Shown here piece after piece: positions 1-7,738 of a DNA stretch of 41,953 nt (the first letter of the stretch is position 1; the number at the start of each line of letters is the position of its first letter). The translations under genes and the position numbers were made by a program. The notes below the pieces were generated by a model. It had not been told where the DNA came from, did no database searches, and saw nothing but the letters and a program-made list of their open reading frames with translations. Source of the stretch: CAZLPZ01 sp964607245 (lineage in GTDB: Bacteria; Pseudomonadota; Alphaproteobacteria; Micavibrionales; Micavibrionaceae); the NCBI GenBank assembly GCA_964607245.1, contig CAZSIB010000012.1, positions 1 to 41,953 of the forward strand, given 5' to 3'.

Positions 1-203
1 CGGCTATTTCAGGCGTGTCTCTTCCAACGATCCAGCGTATGGAACGCTCTCAAGGTCCGGTTCGAGGTAATATTGATACACTTGTTAAAATCGTAAAAGC
101 CTTGGACGCACGCGGAATAGAGCTAATTGGGGAAAACGTGCATAACGTATCAAAAGGGCGGGGTGTTCGATTTAAAGAAGTTCAATCCGTAAAAAATGGG
201 TAA
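1..203 (+). CDS. XRE-family HTH regulator, C-terminal part (5' end outside window)
   Basis: The frame is open from the first bases of the window (codons start at base 3) to a TAA at 201-203, about 66 residues. The visible residues read AISGVSLPTIQRMERSQG, the recognition-helix part of an XRE/Cro-type helix-turn-helix, followed by a stretch (DTLVKIVKALDARGIELIGE) typical of short single-domain XRE regulators of about 70-90 residues. Family membership is from the motif; the target is unknown. A GTG at 15 could be mistaken for a start, but the HTH clearly begins upstream of it, so the gene is cut by the window edge. It probably binds DNA as a dimer. No partner gene is visible downstream: the next 260 bases hold no convincing ORF. 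Confidence 0.75.
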   Translation, partial: AISGVSLPTIQRMERSQGPVRGNIDTLVKIVKALDARGIELIGENVHNVSKGRGVRFKEVQSVKNG

Positions 204-417
204 CCATGTGATGCTAAAAAACTCGAAAAATGTTCGGACAATCAAATCCTTGATAATCAAGCACATCACAACCTGAAGGTCGTTTTGAAAAAGCCGTGAG
301 GTTTTGAGCAGAAACGGCCAAAACACCCCCAAAAGGTCAAAAATGAGGGGTAGACTGCGCAGAGGTTTGGGAACAGGTAGGCCGCAAAAGCCCGCAAAAT
401 ATGGGGTTTTTCAAACG

Positions 418-440
418 CAAAAACCGCCCGAAGGCGGTTT
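418..440 (-). terminator. Rho-independent terminator of tRNA-fMet
   Basis: On the minus strand an 8-bp stem (AAACCGCC / GGCGGTTT) with a TTCG-type loop is followed by a run of T. It lies about 25 bases past the tRNA 3' end, so it most likely ends the tRNA-fMet transcript. Confidence 0.8.
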
Positions 441-464
441 GAGAAGTGTTTATTTTGGTGTGAT

Positions 465-541
<77 letters not shown>

Positions 542-820
542 ATACCGATCGTTGTTGGTCAAGGGCCCGGCAAAGACAGAAAACATGCGCGGGGCCAACC
601 AAAGACTGGGCCCCCTTGTACCCGAGCTTAAGGCACGATGCAAGGCCTATTTTTAAAACCAAAGTTGTCACAAGTAGGTAGGCTGGGTCTAATTTTTTAT
701 ATGTCTGGGGCTCGGGTTATGATCCTCGGAATGATCAATCTGAAATTTCGGAGCAGAATGAGGGCGACGCACGGCTTCGGGAAGGGGTGCGCCGCTCTAT
801 TTCTTTCTAAATTTATTCTT

Positions 821-1219
821 TCACTGTCCAGGGGACATTTTTGGATGAGTGGACTCGTACGCGCGTCTGGTATCGCGGCGCATGCGCCTTACCCCCGCGA
901 GGACTGTGAACAGGCTTAGCGCCGCGAAAGCACCCGCTATCCCACCTTCTATCTTCGTTCCATCTGCTTCAGCGGTAAGGGCGGTTTCTTGTTCACCTGG
1001 ATTATCCCGACATTCACGAAGAAGCTTTGGGACAGGGCCATGCAATCCGGCGCAGTGTTTAAAGACGGCGATTTGGCCATTTTGTGACATTTGGCCCAGA
1101 TCTTTTCCAATATCACCACTTAATTCATTTGCTTGAGAGAAGGATCTGACGGCGTATACGGAAGACCCAACCGCGAGGGCAGAAAATAAAAATAGACCTG
1201 TTAAATGACGTTTCATCAT
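821..1219 (-). CDS. Small membrane protein with two predicted helices, unknown function
   Basis: 132 residues, not recognised. Residues about 6-24 are hydrophobic (GLFLFSALAVGSSVYAV) and could be a membrane anchor or uncleaved signal. A polar loop of about 60 residues with two cysteines (KHCAGL, RECRD) follows, then a second hydrophobic segment at about 92-110 (GGIAGAFAALSLFTVLAGV) and a basic tail (RRMRRDTRR), which suggests the tail is cytoplasmic. The start ATG at 1219 has a strong SD (AAGGGGGG) and a near-consensus promoter upstream, so I consider it a real gene. It has the same layout as the protein at 18242-18880 (helix, polar loop with cysteines, helix, basic tail), though I see no clear sequence identity. 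It stands alone between two tRNA genes. Confidence 0.65.
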   Translation of the reverse strand: MMKRHLTGLFLFSALAVGSSVYAVRSFSQANELSGDIGKDLGQMSQNGQIAVFKHCAGLHGPVPKLLRECRDNPGEQETALTAEADGTKIEGGIAGAFAALSLFTVLAGVRRMRRDTRRAYESTHPKMSPGQ

Positions 1220-1247
1220 CCACCCCCCTTATATTTGGTGTGGATCA

Positions 1248-1277
1248 GATATATCAGAAAGTATTATGAATTGTCAA
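1248..1277 (-). promoter_or_regulatory. Sigma70-type promoter of the 821-1219 gene
   Basis: On the minus strand TTGACA (1277-1272), an 18-base spacer, then TATATC (1253-1248). It ends about 30 bases before the ATG at 1219, with an SD in between. Confidence 0.6.
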
Positions 1278-1311
1278 ATTTCAACGTAGAGGATTTATAT
1301 GAATATAATCA

Positions 1312-1387
1312 TGGTGGACCTGATCAGGATTGAACTGACGACCTCCTCATTGCGAACGAGGCGCTCTCCCAGCTGAGCTACAGGCCC
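1312..1387 (-). tRNA. tRNA-Ala (CGC), CCA encoded
   Basis: A 76-base cloverleaf on the minus strand. The anticodon stem CCTCG/TGAGG encloses the loop TTCGCAA, giving anticodon CGC, which reads GCG codons. The acceptor stem GGGCCTG/CAGGTCC carries the G3-U70 wobble pair that marks alanine tRNAs, and the 3' CCA is encoded. Confidence 0.95.
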
Positions 1388-1431
1388 GTACCGTGACGTG
1401 GGGCTTGTTCTATCGCTAGATTCTTTCGGCG

Positions 1432-2241
1432 TCAAGGGGTGGTTTGGGGGAGGGGAAATGATTTCTCGGCGACAGCAATGATGTCACCCATCTCTTTTTG
1501 TGCAAGGACAATAAACCCAATAGCATCGGCGGAGGGCATGAAAGAGATACTTAACGTCCGGGCCTGGCCTTTCCAGGATCCGAGCGAGGCCAGGTTTTGC
1601 GCGACATGCAGTAACGGATCGGGCCGGGCCAGACTTTGGCGCTGGTTTTTCGGAATTTGATAGGATGGCCAATAAGTGATCAGGGTTAGATCCACCGCCC
1701 GGTCCAGTTTCGTTTCGGGAAGGTCAACCAGGTAAATCCCGGGGGTTGGAGACGTTCGCGGTTCAATGCGGATGATTTTATCAGTTCTTGCTTGTTTCAA
1801 ACCCTCACGGACATCGTCAAATTCATGACCAACCGCATCGATATGCCCATTGATAATCATTTGCGGGGTATAAAGTAGCCCATCGGTCAGGCGTGCGGCG
1901 GCCTGTTCCTGGCGGTCGCTGCAAAAACTACGTGCTAAAGGATAGGCCGGGCCCTCGTCATCGACGTGGCACGCAACCCCAATGACCCGCGTTTTCTGGA
2001 TCATGTCATTCAGAAGCCGTTCTGCACGGGGGCAAAAGATACAGTCTAAAGACGTATAAAGTTCGACGACCATCGGTGTTTTGGTCAATTGGTCTGTGGT
2101 GGCCGCATCACCAAAAGGATAGGTATAGGGCAGGGCGGATAAATCATCCGCGCCGTCATCCTGGGCCTGGGCGGCAGAAACCCCCATCAGCAGGGTGTAA
2201 ATTAAGATAATATTTAGGACAAATGTCGTAAAATAAGTCAT
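1432..2241 (-). CDS. DUF1223 family secreted thioredoxin-like protein
   Basis: 269 residues. An N-terminal signal peptide (hydrophobic to about residue 22, likely cleavage after AQA at 26) sends it to the periplasm. The start of the mature domain reads VVELYTSLDCIFCPRAE, with a CxxC pair at C67 and C70 placed as in thioredoxin folds, and the rest (YTPQMIINGHIDAVG; WPSYQIPKNQ) matches the DUF1223 family, common in alphaproteobacteria. The family's biochemical role is not established; a redox function is inferred from the CxxC. The ATG at 2241 overlaps the ATG of the divergent gene at 2240, so promoters of the two genes must lie inside each other's coding sequence unless one start is further in. 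Confidence 0.85.
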   Translation of the reverse strand: MTYFTTFVLNIILIYTLLMGVSAAQAQDDGADDLSALPYTYPFGDAATTDQLTKTPMVVELYTSLDCIFCPRAERLLNDMIQKTRVIGVACHVDDEGPAYPLARSFCSDRQEQAAARLTDGLLYTPQMIINGHIDAVGHEFDDVREGLKQARTDKIIRIEPRTSPTPGIYLVDLPETKLDRAVDLTLITYWPSYQIPKNQRQSLARPDPLLHVAQNLASLGSWKGQARTLSISFMPSADAIGFIVLAQKEMGDIIAVAEKSFPLPQTTP

Positions 2242-2770
2242 GGTTCATATCATAGGTCAGGTGCGGCCAAAGCGAAAGTTAATTTATCTTTCCTTATTTC
2301 TGCTTTCCCTTGGCGGGATTTCCCCGTCTGCGGTGGCGGGGGACGACACGGGCATTCCGGTTGTTGTGGCGTCTGGGCCGGCAGAAAAAGAACTTGTCCC
2401 GCCCGATCAAGCGATTGAACAATTTTTAACTGCGCTGCAAAAGCGGGATCACCTCGGCGTTTTATCACGCTTAAGCGAGGATGTGCTCGACCGGTTTGGC
2501 GGGTCGGGGCCGCGCCTCGTGATGAACACGCTGCGCCTCAAATATCATTCACTTTACGATCATGACCGGGCCCATATCTTGCCTGCCGCCGGGGTTGTTT
2601 ATCCCGTATCGAACGGGGATCTGTCCGCCACGCAAATCCGCCGGGTTCAATTATTTGACCGGGACGGGGGCGTGACGCTTGCCATTTTGCGGTTGATCCA
2701 AGCTGCCGACAAAACCTGGCGCATTGACGGGATTACCGTCATCGACCGCGATGGCCAGCGCGGGGTGTAG
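2240..2770 (+). CDS. DUF4864 family secreted protein
   Basis: Up to 176 residues. A signal peptide (hydrophobic stretch LIYLSLFLLSLGGISPSAVA) is followed by a domain beginning PDQAIEQFLTALQKRD and ending DKTWRIDGITVIDRDG, which fits the DUF4864 family of small periplasmic proteins with an NTF2-like fold. Two starts are possible. The ATG at 2240 overlaps the start of the DUF1223 gene on the other strand; a GTG at 2261 (protein starting VRPKRKLIY) has an AGGT-type SD and leaves a more normal signal peptide. I favour the GTG slightly but give the longest frame. No substrate is known. The pairing with DUF1223 suggests a shared envelope role, which is only inference. Confidence 0.75.
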   Translation: MVHIIGQVRPKRKLIYLSLFLLSLGGISPSAVAGDDTGIPVVVASGPAEKELVPPDQAIEQFLTALQKRDHLGVLSRLSEDVLDRFGGSGPRLVMNTLRLKYHSLYDHDRAHILPAAGVVYPVSNGDLSATQIRRVQLFDRDGGVTLAILRLIQAADKTWRIDGITVIDRDGQRGV

Positions 2771-2778
2771 GGTTAGAA

Positions 2779-3402
2779 TTATTTATTGAGTCTGACATTC
2801 GTTCCTGATAGAGCTGCGATTTGTTTTATCTTTTGGCTATATCCTGGGGCACGGTGAGTGTCAGGATGATCAAGATCGGCGCCAAGAGGGAATGTTTTCT
2901 TCCATGCTGTTTTTGCACGCATAAAAAAGTTAGGGCTAATTCTTCCGAGCGCAAGCGCAAGGTCCCGCATAATTGCCTCAGATAGACTTCCTTCTCGTAT
3001 AGATTGACCATTTTCAGAGAGGGAGAATAGATATTGAGTCGTGCTCGGTCGTCCTGATTTTATAACGGAGGCATTGATATCATGAGGACCATTCCGATTG
3101 GTGCCACTGATGAGAAATCCCCGTTTTTGTAGGGAGGGTTCATAGTAAGATGTTACATTAAAAGGATTATCATCCCCAGATAACAGAACATTACTCGAAA
3201 CGCGCATCGATAGGTTAGATTCAACAGAATTTGCGTCTAAAACAAATTGAAACCCAAAATGCCCAAGGAATTTTTCAATAGGAGCAACCTTGGTTTGTAA
3301 GGTTTGTAGCGTTGAGAGAGCTGCTTCTCGCGCAGCAATGGCCTGGAATGAATCTTTTAGAAAACCGGCTAAATGCCCATCTGGGCGTTCGAATGTCTCC
3401 AT
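2779..3402 (-). CDS. Hypothetical protein downstream of cobS
   Basis: 207 residues, not recognised. No signal peptide or membrane helix is evident; the protein is polar with a mostly helical N-terminal part (DSFQAIAAREAALSTLQTLQTK) and a middle part rich in S, N and T. The ATG at 3402 has a good SD (AAGGAG, 8 bases ahead) and its own promoter. It lies where alphaproteobacterial genomes usually carry cobT after cobS, but it is far too short for CobT (about 600 residues) and has no von Willebrand A (MIDAS) motif. Its AT-richer sequence suggests it was acquired separately. Confidence 0.6.
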   Translation of the reverse strand: METFERPDGHLAGFLKDSFQAIAAREAALSTLQTLQTKVAPIEKFLGHFGFQFVLDANSVESNLSMRVSSNVLLSGDDNPFNVTSYYEPSLQKRGFLISGTNRNGPHDINASVIKSGRPSTTQYLFSLSENGQSIREGSLSEAIMRDLALALGRISPNFFMRAKTAWKKTFPLGADLDHPDTHRAPGYSQKIKQIAALSGTNVRLNK

Positions 3403-3426
3403 AAATCGATCTCCTTGTTTTGGTAG

Positions 3427-3456
3427 ACCTTACCATATGATATTGGTTTATGTCAA
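3427..3456 (-). promoter_or_regulatory. Sigma70-type promoter of the hypothetical gene at 2779-3402
   Basis: On the minus strand a perfect TTGACA (3456-3451), an 18-base spacer and TAAGGT (3432-3427). It lies in the 72 bases between the cobS stop and the next start codon, so the downstream gene need not depend on cobS transcription. Confidence 0.55.
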
Positions 3457-3474
3457 GAGGTATAGCCTTTTGAT

Positions 3475-4491
3475 TTATTTGAATAAATCAACCCCGAAAC
3501 ACCGCTGGTAGTATTCGTTCAGGGTTGGAATCTCGGCCTCGTCGCATTTGTTGAGGAAGGTAACCTCGAACGCCTTATCCCGGCTTGAGAAAATCAACAT
3601 ATTTTCCGCCCAGGTGATGACGCCACGCGGGGACATCAGGGTGGATAAATCACCGGCGCGGAACCCATCGCGGGTTAAATTCGCCATTTTGACCATCGCC
3701 ACAATGTCGCGGATTCCCGCCTCGGTATTGAGGGCGGGGACTTTGGCCAGAACAATCGCCATTTCTTCTTCGGGGGCCAGATAATTCAAGCGCGCGACGA
3801 TATTCCACCGGTCCATCTGGCCTTGGTTAATCTGGTGCGTACCGTGATAAAGCCCCGTTGTATCGCCAAGCCCCACGGTATTGGCCGTTGCGAATAACCG
3901 AAACGCGGGGTGCGGGCGGATGACCATGTTTTGATCGAGTAATGTCAGTCGCCCCTCATTTTCAAGCACACGTTGGATCACAAACATCACATCGGGGCGG
4001 CCTGCGTCATATTCATCAAACACGAGCGCCACGGGGTTTTGAAGCGACCAGGGCAGCAAGCCTTGTTTAAATTCGGTCAGTTGCTTGCCCTCTTTCAGGA
4101 CGATTGTATCTTTACCAATGAGGTCCAGGCGGCTGACGTGTGAGTCAAGGTTGATCCGGACGCACGGCCAATGCAGGCGGGCGGCGACCTGTTCGATATG
4201 CGTTGATTTTCCCGTGCCGTGAAAACCTTGAATCATGACGCGGCGGTTAAACGCAAACCCCGCCAAAATCGCCATCGTTGTGTCATGATCAAAGCGATAG
4301 GTTGGGTCTTTATCTGGGACGTTCGGGTGGTCGCCGGCAAAGCCCGGAACTTGCCAATCGAGATCAATCCCAAACGTATCGCGGACATTATACATCTTGT
4401 CCGGGATGCTCGTGTATTTTTGGTTGTTCGGCGTGAGTTGCGTAATATTGAATGACGCCGACATCGGCTCTAGCTTGATATCATCGGGCAC
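3475..4491 (-). CDS. cobS: CobS-like AAA+ ATPase (cobaltochelatase subunit family, MoxR type)
   Basis: 338 residues. Walker A is GFHGTGKST and Walker B is ALVFDEYDAGRPDVMFVIQRVLE; sensor 1 is LFATANTVGLGDTTGLYHG. These are the CobS signatures, and the length fits the family. CobS with CobT and CobN inserts cobalt in aerobic cobalamin synthesis, but in many alphaproteobacteria cobS lies with bolA and a J-domain gene, away from other cob genes, and its real client is uncertain. The frame opens with GTG at 4491; an ATG at 4464 (MSASFN) is an alternative. It follows the J-domain gene by about 20 bases, in the same operon. No cobT follows. Magnesium-chelatase-type roles cannot be excluded. Confidence 0.9.
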   Translation of the reverse strand: MPDDIKLEPMSASFNITQLTPNNQKYTSIPDKMYNVRDTFGIDLDWQVPGFAGDHPNVPDKDPTYRFDHDTTMAILAGFAFNRRVMIQGFHGTGKSTHIEQVAARLHWPCVRINLDSHVSRLDLIGKDTIVLKEGKQLTEFKQGLLPWSLQNPVALVFDEYDAGRPDVMFVIQRVLENEGRLTLLDQNMVIRPHPAFRLFATANTVGLGDTTGLYHGTHQINQGQMDRWNIVARLNYLAPEEEMAIVLAKVPALNTEAGIRDIVAMVKMANLTRDGFRAGDLSTLMSPRGVITWAENMLIFSSRDKAFEVTFLNKCDEAEIPTLNEYYQRCFGVDLFK

Positions 4492-4510
4492 GGTGATCGT
4501 CTCGTTTGCG

Positions 4511-5104
4511 TTAAAAGTCGGTTGCAGGCGTCGAGTACGCCATCTTTAAAATGGTATACGCCATATTGATCCGTTTGATAAGGTCTTCGGTGGCAGGCGA
4601 GGCCGGATTATGGTCTGGATGGTACTGTTTCACAAGTTCCCGGTACCGCTTTTTGATCGTTTCGAAGGCGACGGGTTGGGCGAGACCCAGAATGGTGAGC
4701 GCGTCAAATTCCGGGTGGCCCGTGGCGGGGGCATGAAAATTAGGGCCAGCGGGTTCTGACTCTGTAAAAAATCGGGTCTCGTGGATTTTACGTTGGAGTT
4801 CGGCTTCAAGCCCGCGATAGGAATCGGCATGCCAAGTGGGGCGGTCGCCATAGAGGCTCTCGATAATTTGCCGTTCAATATCGATGGTTTGCATCCCGGC
4901 AAAGAAATCCCACGCTGCGTTATATTCCTGGACGTGGGTTAAACAAAACCAGTGATAATCTTGTAATGATCGGTCCTTGGGCGCACGGTGTTCGGCGGGG
5001 GCGCGGCATCCCGGCATCGCGCAACAGCGATATCCAGGACGTGGTGTGGCGCGGTCCCGGTCGATGAATTCTGGCGAATTTGTTTTTAGTTGTATTTTTG
5101 GCAT
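4511..5104 (-). CDS. J-domain (DnaJ-like) protein upstream of cobS
   Basis: 197 residues. The J domain is at the C-terminal end (about residues 133-190), with the HPD motif in YRELVKQYHPDHNPAS, so it can stimulate an Hsp70 ATPase. The N-terminal part has paired cysteines and histidines (RCCAMPGCRAPAEHRAP, WFCLTHVQEYN) that look like a small metal-binding site. This layout, with the J domain last, is the one commonly found just ahead of cobS in alphaproteobacteria. It probably recruits DnaK to the CobS complex or another client. The ATG at 5104 lies back to back with bolA (start 5159), leaving 54 bases for divergent promoters. Confidence 0.88.
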   Translation of the reverse strand: MPKIQLKTNSPEFIDRDRATPRPGYRCCAMPGCRAPAEHRAPKDRSLQDYHWFCLTHVQEYNAAWDFFAGMQTIDIERQIIESLYGDRPTWHADSYRGLEAELQRKIHETRFFTESEPAGPNFHAPATGHPEFDALTILGLAQPVAFETIKKRYRELVKQYHPDHNPASPATEDLIKRINMAYTILKMAYSTPATDF

Positions 5105-5158
5105 TTTTCACACATATCTTCCCATTATACGGCAAAAATAAAAAGGATGCGATAATTT

Positions 5159-5431
5159 ATGACGCCAAATTTGACCGGGCGCGCGGCCCGTATAGAGGAA
5201 ATTTTACGCACACTTGCCCCCACGCGGTTCGAGATTGTGAACGATAGCGTGCATCACCAAGGCCATGCGGGCGATAATGGGTCGGGTGAAAGCCATTTTA
5301 CCATCCGGATGACATCCCCCCGATTTGCAGGGATGCCCCGTGTTGCCCAGCACCGCTTGGTCATGGATTTGCTCCGCCCAGAGCTTGAGAGTGGGCTTCA
5401 TGCCGTAACCCTGGACTTGCGGGCGCCTTAA
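5159..5431 (+). CDS. bolA: BolA family protein
   Basis: 90 residues. The pattern FEIVNDSVHHQGHAG...ESHFTIRMTSPRFAGMPRVAQHRLVMDLL...LHAVTLDLRAP is the BolA/IbaG class II KH-like fold. The invariant histidine for Fe-S sharing with monothiol glutaredoxins is present (SHF and the HAVTLD region). BolA proteins help assemble or repair Fe-S clusters with Grx4-type glutaredoxins and affect cell shape. It is divergent from the J-domain/cobS operon, an arrangement widely kept in alphaproteobacteria. AAAGGA lies about 13 bases before the ATG, a little far for an SD. Confidence 0.9.
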   Translation: MTPNLTGRAARIEEILRTLAPTRFEIVNDSVHHQGHAGDNGSGESHFTIRMTSPRFAGMPRVAQHRLVMDLLRPELESGLHAVTLDLRAP

Positions 5432-5497
5432 ACTTATCGTTGCATTTTTTATTTATTGAATTACACTTATGATTGTGACCTGATGAAGGGGGTTGTC

Positions 5498-5851
5498 ATG
5501 GTGTTATCGTATGCGGGCGTGGCCAATTCACGCGCCTTATTTCAGGGGATGGGCGATTCGTCGTCCAGCCGGCGGCGCAGTAGTGACCTTATCTCAAAGA
5601 ATATTATCATTGATCGGCACCGGACATCGGTCCGTTTGGAACCCGAGATATGGGATGCCTTACGTGATATTACAGCGCGGGAACGGTGTTCTTTGAATAT
5701 GCTCTGTTCCGAGATTTACCGGCGTAAACGGCTAACATCCAGTCTAACAGCGTCGATTCGTGTTTTCGTGACCTTGTATTACCGCGCGGCGGCAACGGAT
5801 GATGGCCATGCGCGTGCGGGACACGGCGCCATCGTTGCCCGTACGGGCTAG
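5498..5851 (+). CDS. Ribbon-helix-helix domain protein
   Basis: 117 residues from the ATG at 5498, chosen because AAGGGGG lies 5 bases ahead; the frame is open further up to an ATG at 5456. The core (residues about 35-85) reads KNIIIDRHRTSVRLEPEIWDA, then RDITARERCSLNMLCSEIYRR and SLTASIRVFVTLYYR. This matches the RHH_4 family of short alphaproteobacterial proteins, in which the strand (RTSVRLE) would contact DNA as a dimer. The N- and C-terminal tails are low in conserved character. It is likely a DNA-binding regulator, with target unknown. It runs convergent to proC with 2 bases between the stop codons. Confidence 0.82.
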   Translation: MVLSYAGVANSRALFQGMGDSSSSRRRSSDLISKNIIIDRHRTSVRLEPEIWDALRDITARERCSLNMLCSEIYRRKRLTSSLTASIRVFVTLYYRAAATDDGHARAGHGAIVARTG

Positions 5852-5853
5852 TG

Positions 5854-6690
5854 TTATTGCTTTAATTCTTCTGCGCGGCGTTTTGCGGCGGAAAGCGCAG
5901 TGTTAAAAAGCGTTTGGAGGGGTGCCGTATTCTCGTTACTCCCCAATAACACATCCAACGCTGCCGATGTCGTGCCGCCGGGGCTTGTCACCTGGTCGCG
6001 TAAGTCACGTGCGGAAAGTTCGGGCCGTTCGGCAAGGAGTGCTGCCGATCCTGTTACCATGGTGCGCGCGAGGCGCATGGCAAGATCCGGAGAGAGGCCC
6101 AGCATCACCCCTGCCTGCGCCAAAACATCCACCAATAAGAAAAGATAGGCCGGGCCCGATCCCGACAAGGCCGTTACCGCATCAATCATCTCTTCGGTAT
6201 CGACCCATACGACAGTACCCGCGGCGGCAAGTAAACGCCCGGCAAGCTCTTTCTGGGTCGGAGAAGAATTTTTTGGGGTGAAGGCAGCAGTGATTCCTTG
6301 GCCAATGGCGGCGGGTAAATTGGGCATGGCACGAATAATCACCTGACCTGCCGGAAAATGCCGTGCGATGCCCGAGATGGTACGCCCCGCTGCGATCGAT
6401 AAAACGGCGGTTGTGGGGGATAATGCCTGCGATAAATCATCAAGCACGCTGTCGATTTGTTGGGGTTTGACCGCCAACACAATCATATCGAACCGTGCGT
6501 TTTGGGGCAGGTCGGTAAAGGTCGTCCCCGACCAAGATACAAAAGGCGAAAGATCTGCCGGCAAGGGGCGAGGGTCGATGACCGACAGGCGCATTCCTTG
6601 ATCTGTCCCCCATCCGCGCAAGAGCGCCGTGCCCATATTGCCGCAACCAATCAGTAAAACATGGGGTTGGAGGGGGGGCGGTGACATCAT
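5854..6690 (-). CDS. proC: Pyrroline-5-carboxylate reductase
   Basis: 278 residues from the ATG at 6690 (MMSPPPLQPHVLLIGCGNMG). The frame stays open to 6777, but that would overlap ybjN and add 29 residues not seen in the family. The N-terminal Rossmann motif is GCGNMGTALLRGW (about residues 15-27). The C-terminal dimerisation/active-site segment contains DAVTALSGSGPAYLFLLVDVLAQAGV and DQVTSPGGTTSAAL, both ProC signatures. The enzyme reduces 1-pyrroline-5-carboxylate with NADPH to give proline, in the cytoplasm. It is the last gene of a minus-strand set ubiK-ybjN-proC, 19 bases behind ybjN. Confidence 0.95.
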   Translation of the reverse strand: MMSPPPLQPHVLLIGCGNMGTALLRGWGTDQGMRLSVIDPRPLPADLSPFVSWSGTTFTDLPQNARFDMIVLAVKPQQIDSVLDDLSQALSPTTAVLSIAAGRTISGIARHFPAGQVIIRAMPNLPAAIGQGITAAFTPKNSSPTQKELAGRLLAAAGTVVWVDTEEMIDAVTALSGSGPAYLFLLVDVLAQAGVMLGLSPDLAMRLARTMVTGSAALLAERPELSARDLRDQVTSPGGTTSAALDVLLGSNENTAPLQTLFNTALSAAKRRAEELKQ

Positions 6691-6709
6691 GAGATACCCG
6701 TTTTTGGCT

Positions 6710-7219
6710 TTATCCGCGACCCGCAATATCTTGCATGGCAAAGGCCAAGGCCGCATCTGATGTCTGCGGATCGACACAGATCAAGTGCAGTGCGGGATAA
6801 AACCGGTCACATTCCGCAACGGCCAGCTTGAACAAGTCATTCATATAATCAACGCCCTGGCCCGGAAGTTCGGTTTGAAGCAACGTTGTGTACCGAAACT
6901 GCATCGTGCGTTCTTCCCCGAGTTCAAAATGCCCAAGCCATAGTTGCGCATTCGCGGTGAATAAAAGGCGTGCCAACGTTGAATCATCAGGCAAATTCAT
7001 GTGCGCCGGGAATTGGCAAATAATCTGAAGCGCTTCAAATTCCGTTTGCCATGTCAGGAACAGCCGATACGACGTCGACGCACCGGCCACCGAGAGGACA
7101 AGTTCATCGTCATCCGTCCGTATGTAATCCAGATTATAAGTGGACAGGACAGACTCGACAGCATCCAGTGGATTGGGGGTATCGGAAGAAAGATCAATTT
7201 CAGTGGAATTAAACGTCAT
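6710..7219 (-). CDS. YbjN domain-containing protein
   Basis: 169 residues. The sequence (AVESVLSTYNLDYIRTDDDELVLSVAG...LICQFPAHMN...LLFTANAQLWLGHFELGEERTMQFRYTTLL) fits the YbjN family, with a type III secretion chaperone-like fold. It is cytoplasmic, with no signal peptide or membrane helix. The family's role is not settled; E. coli YbjN has been linked to motility and stress phenotypes. Its start overlaps the ubiK-like stop by 4 bases (ATGA), so the two are translationally coupled, and proC follows 19 bases on. In alphaproteobacteria ybjN next to proC is common. Confidence 0.85.
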   Translation of the reverse strand: MTFNSTEIDLSSDTPNPLDAVESVLSTYNLDYIRTDDDELVLSVAGASTSYRLFLTWQTEFEALQIICQFPAHMNLPDDSTLARLLFTANAQLWLGHFELGEERTMQFRYTTLLQTELPGQGVDYMNDLFKLAVAECDRFYPALHLICVDPQTSDAALAFAMQDIAGRG

Positions 7220-7533
7220 GCTTTTTTCTTTTTCGCGGAGGCTTTGCGGGATGTTTTGGCGGTTGCAGGTTTCTTTTGGGCGACGGGTTGATCGGCGGCG
7301 GCGCGGCGGTTTCCACCCAGTTGTTGTTCCAGATGCTCGATTCGTGTCCGTAGTTTAGTCACCATGCCCTCAAGACGGGTGATGTCATCGCGTGTGACCA
7401 GATCCATACGGTTTGCAAATGAATCCATCCGCTCGCGCGTTTCATCACGGAGTTGTTGTTTAATTGACGAGATGACACCAACGGCACCACCGGCAAGATC
7501 CGCAAGATCTGCGAAAAGTTTTGAGTTACTCAT
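7216..7533 (-). CDS. UbiK-type accessory factor / BMFP family protein
   Basis: 105 residues. The middle (RMDSFANRMDLVTRDDITRLEGMVTKLRTRIEHLEQQLG, about 35-75) is an amphipathic coiled coil typical of the BMFP (DUF526) family, which trimerises and binds membranes; in E. coli the homologue UbiK helps UbiJ in ubiquinone synthesis. The tail is rich in A, K and T and ends in KKKKA, as often seen in alphaproteobacteria. The first residues (SKLFADLADLAGGAVGVISSIKQQ) form the usual short helix. It heads the ubiK-ybjN-proC operon and overlaps ybjN by 4 bases. Whether it acts in ubiquinone synthesis here is inference. Confidence 0.8.
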   Translation of the reverse strand: MSNSKLFADLADLAGGAVGVISSIKQQLRDETRERMDSFANRMDLVTRDDITRLEGMVTKLRTRIEHLEQQLGGNRRAAADQPVAQKKPATAKTSRKASAKKKKA

Positions 7534-7738
7534 GAAAGAAAATCCTTAAGGGAAAAATGAAAAAGCGTGAGAGTCGCCTTGTTGTGTGTCCATGGGTAGC
7601 ACCATGAAAAAAGGGGTGCAAGCGCCCGACTCGTGTCGTCCTCCGATTCGTGAACAATTTTTTTTAAAAGGGCTGTGGATGAATCAGGGGGAAGGATGCT
7701 AGAACAGAGAATATCATTTTTATCAAACGGTGATTATC

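Noticed and set aside
638..919. 93-residue plus-strand ORF opposite the 821-1219 gene
   Set aside because: No SD, odd composition, overlaps a better-supported gene on the other strand.
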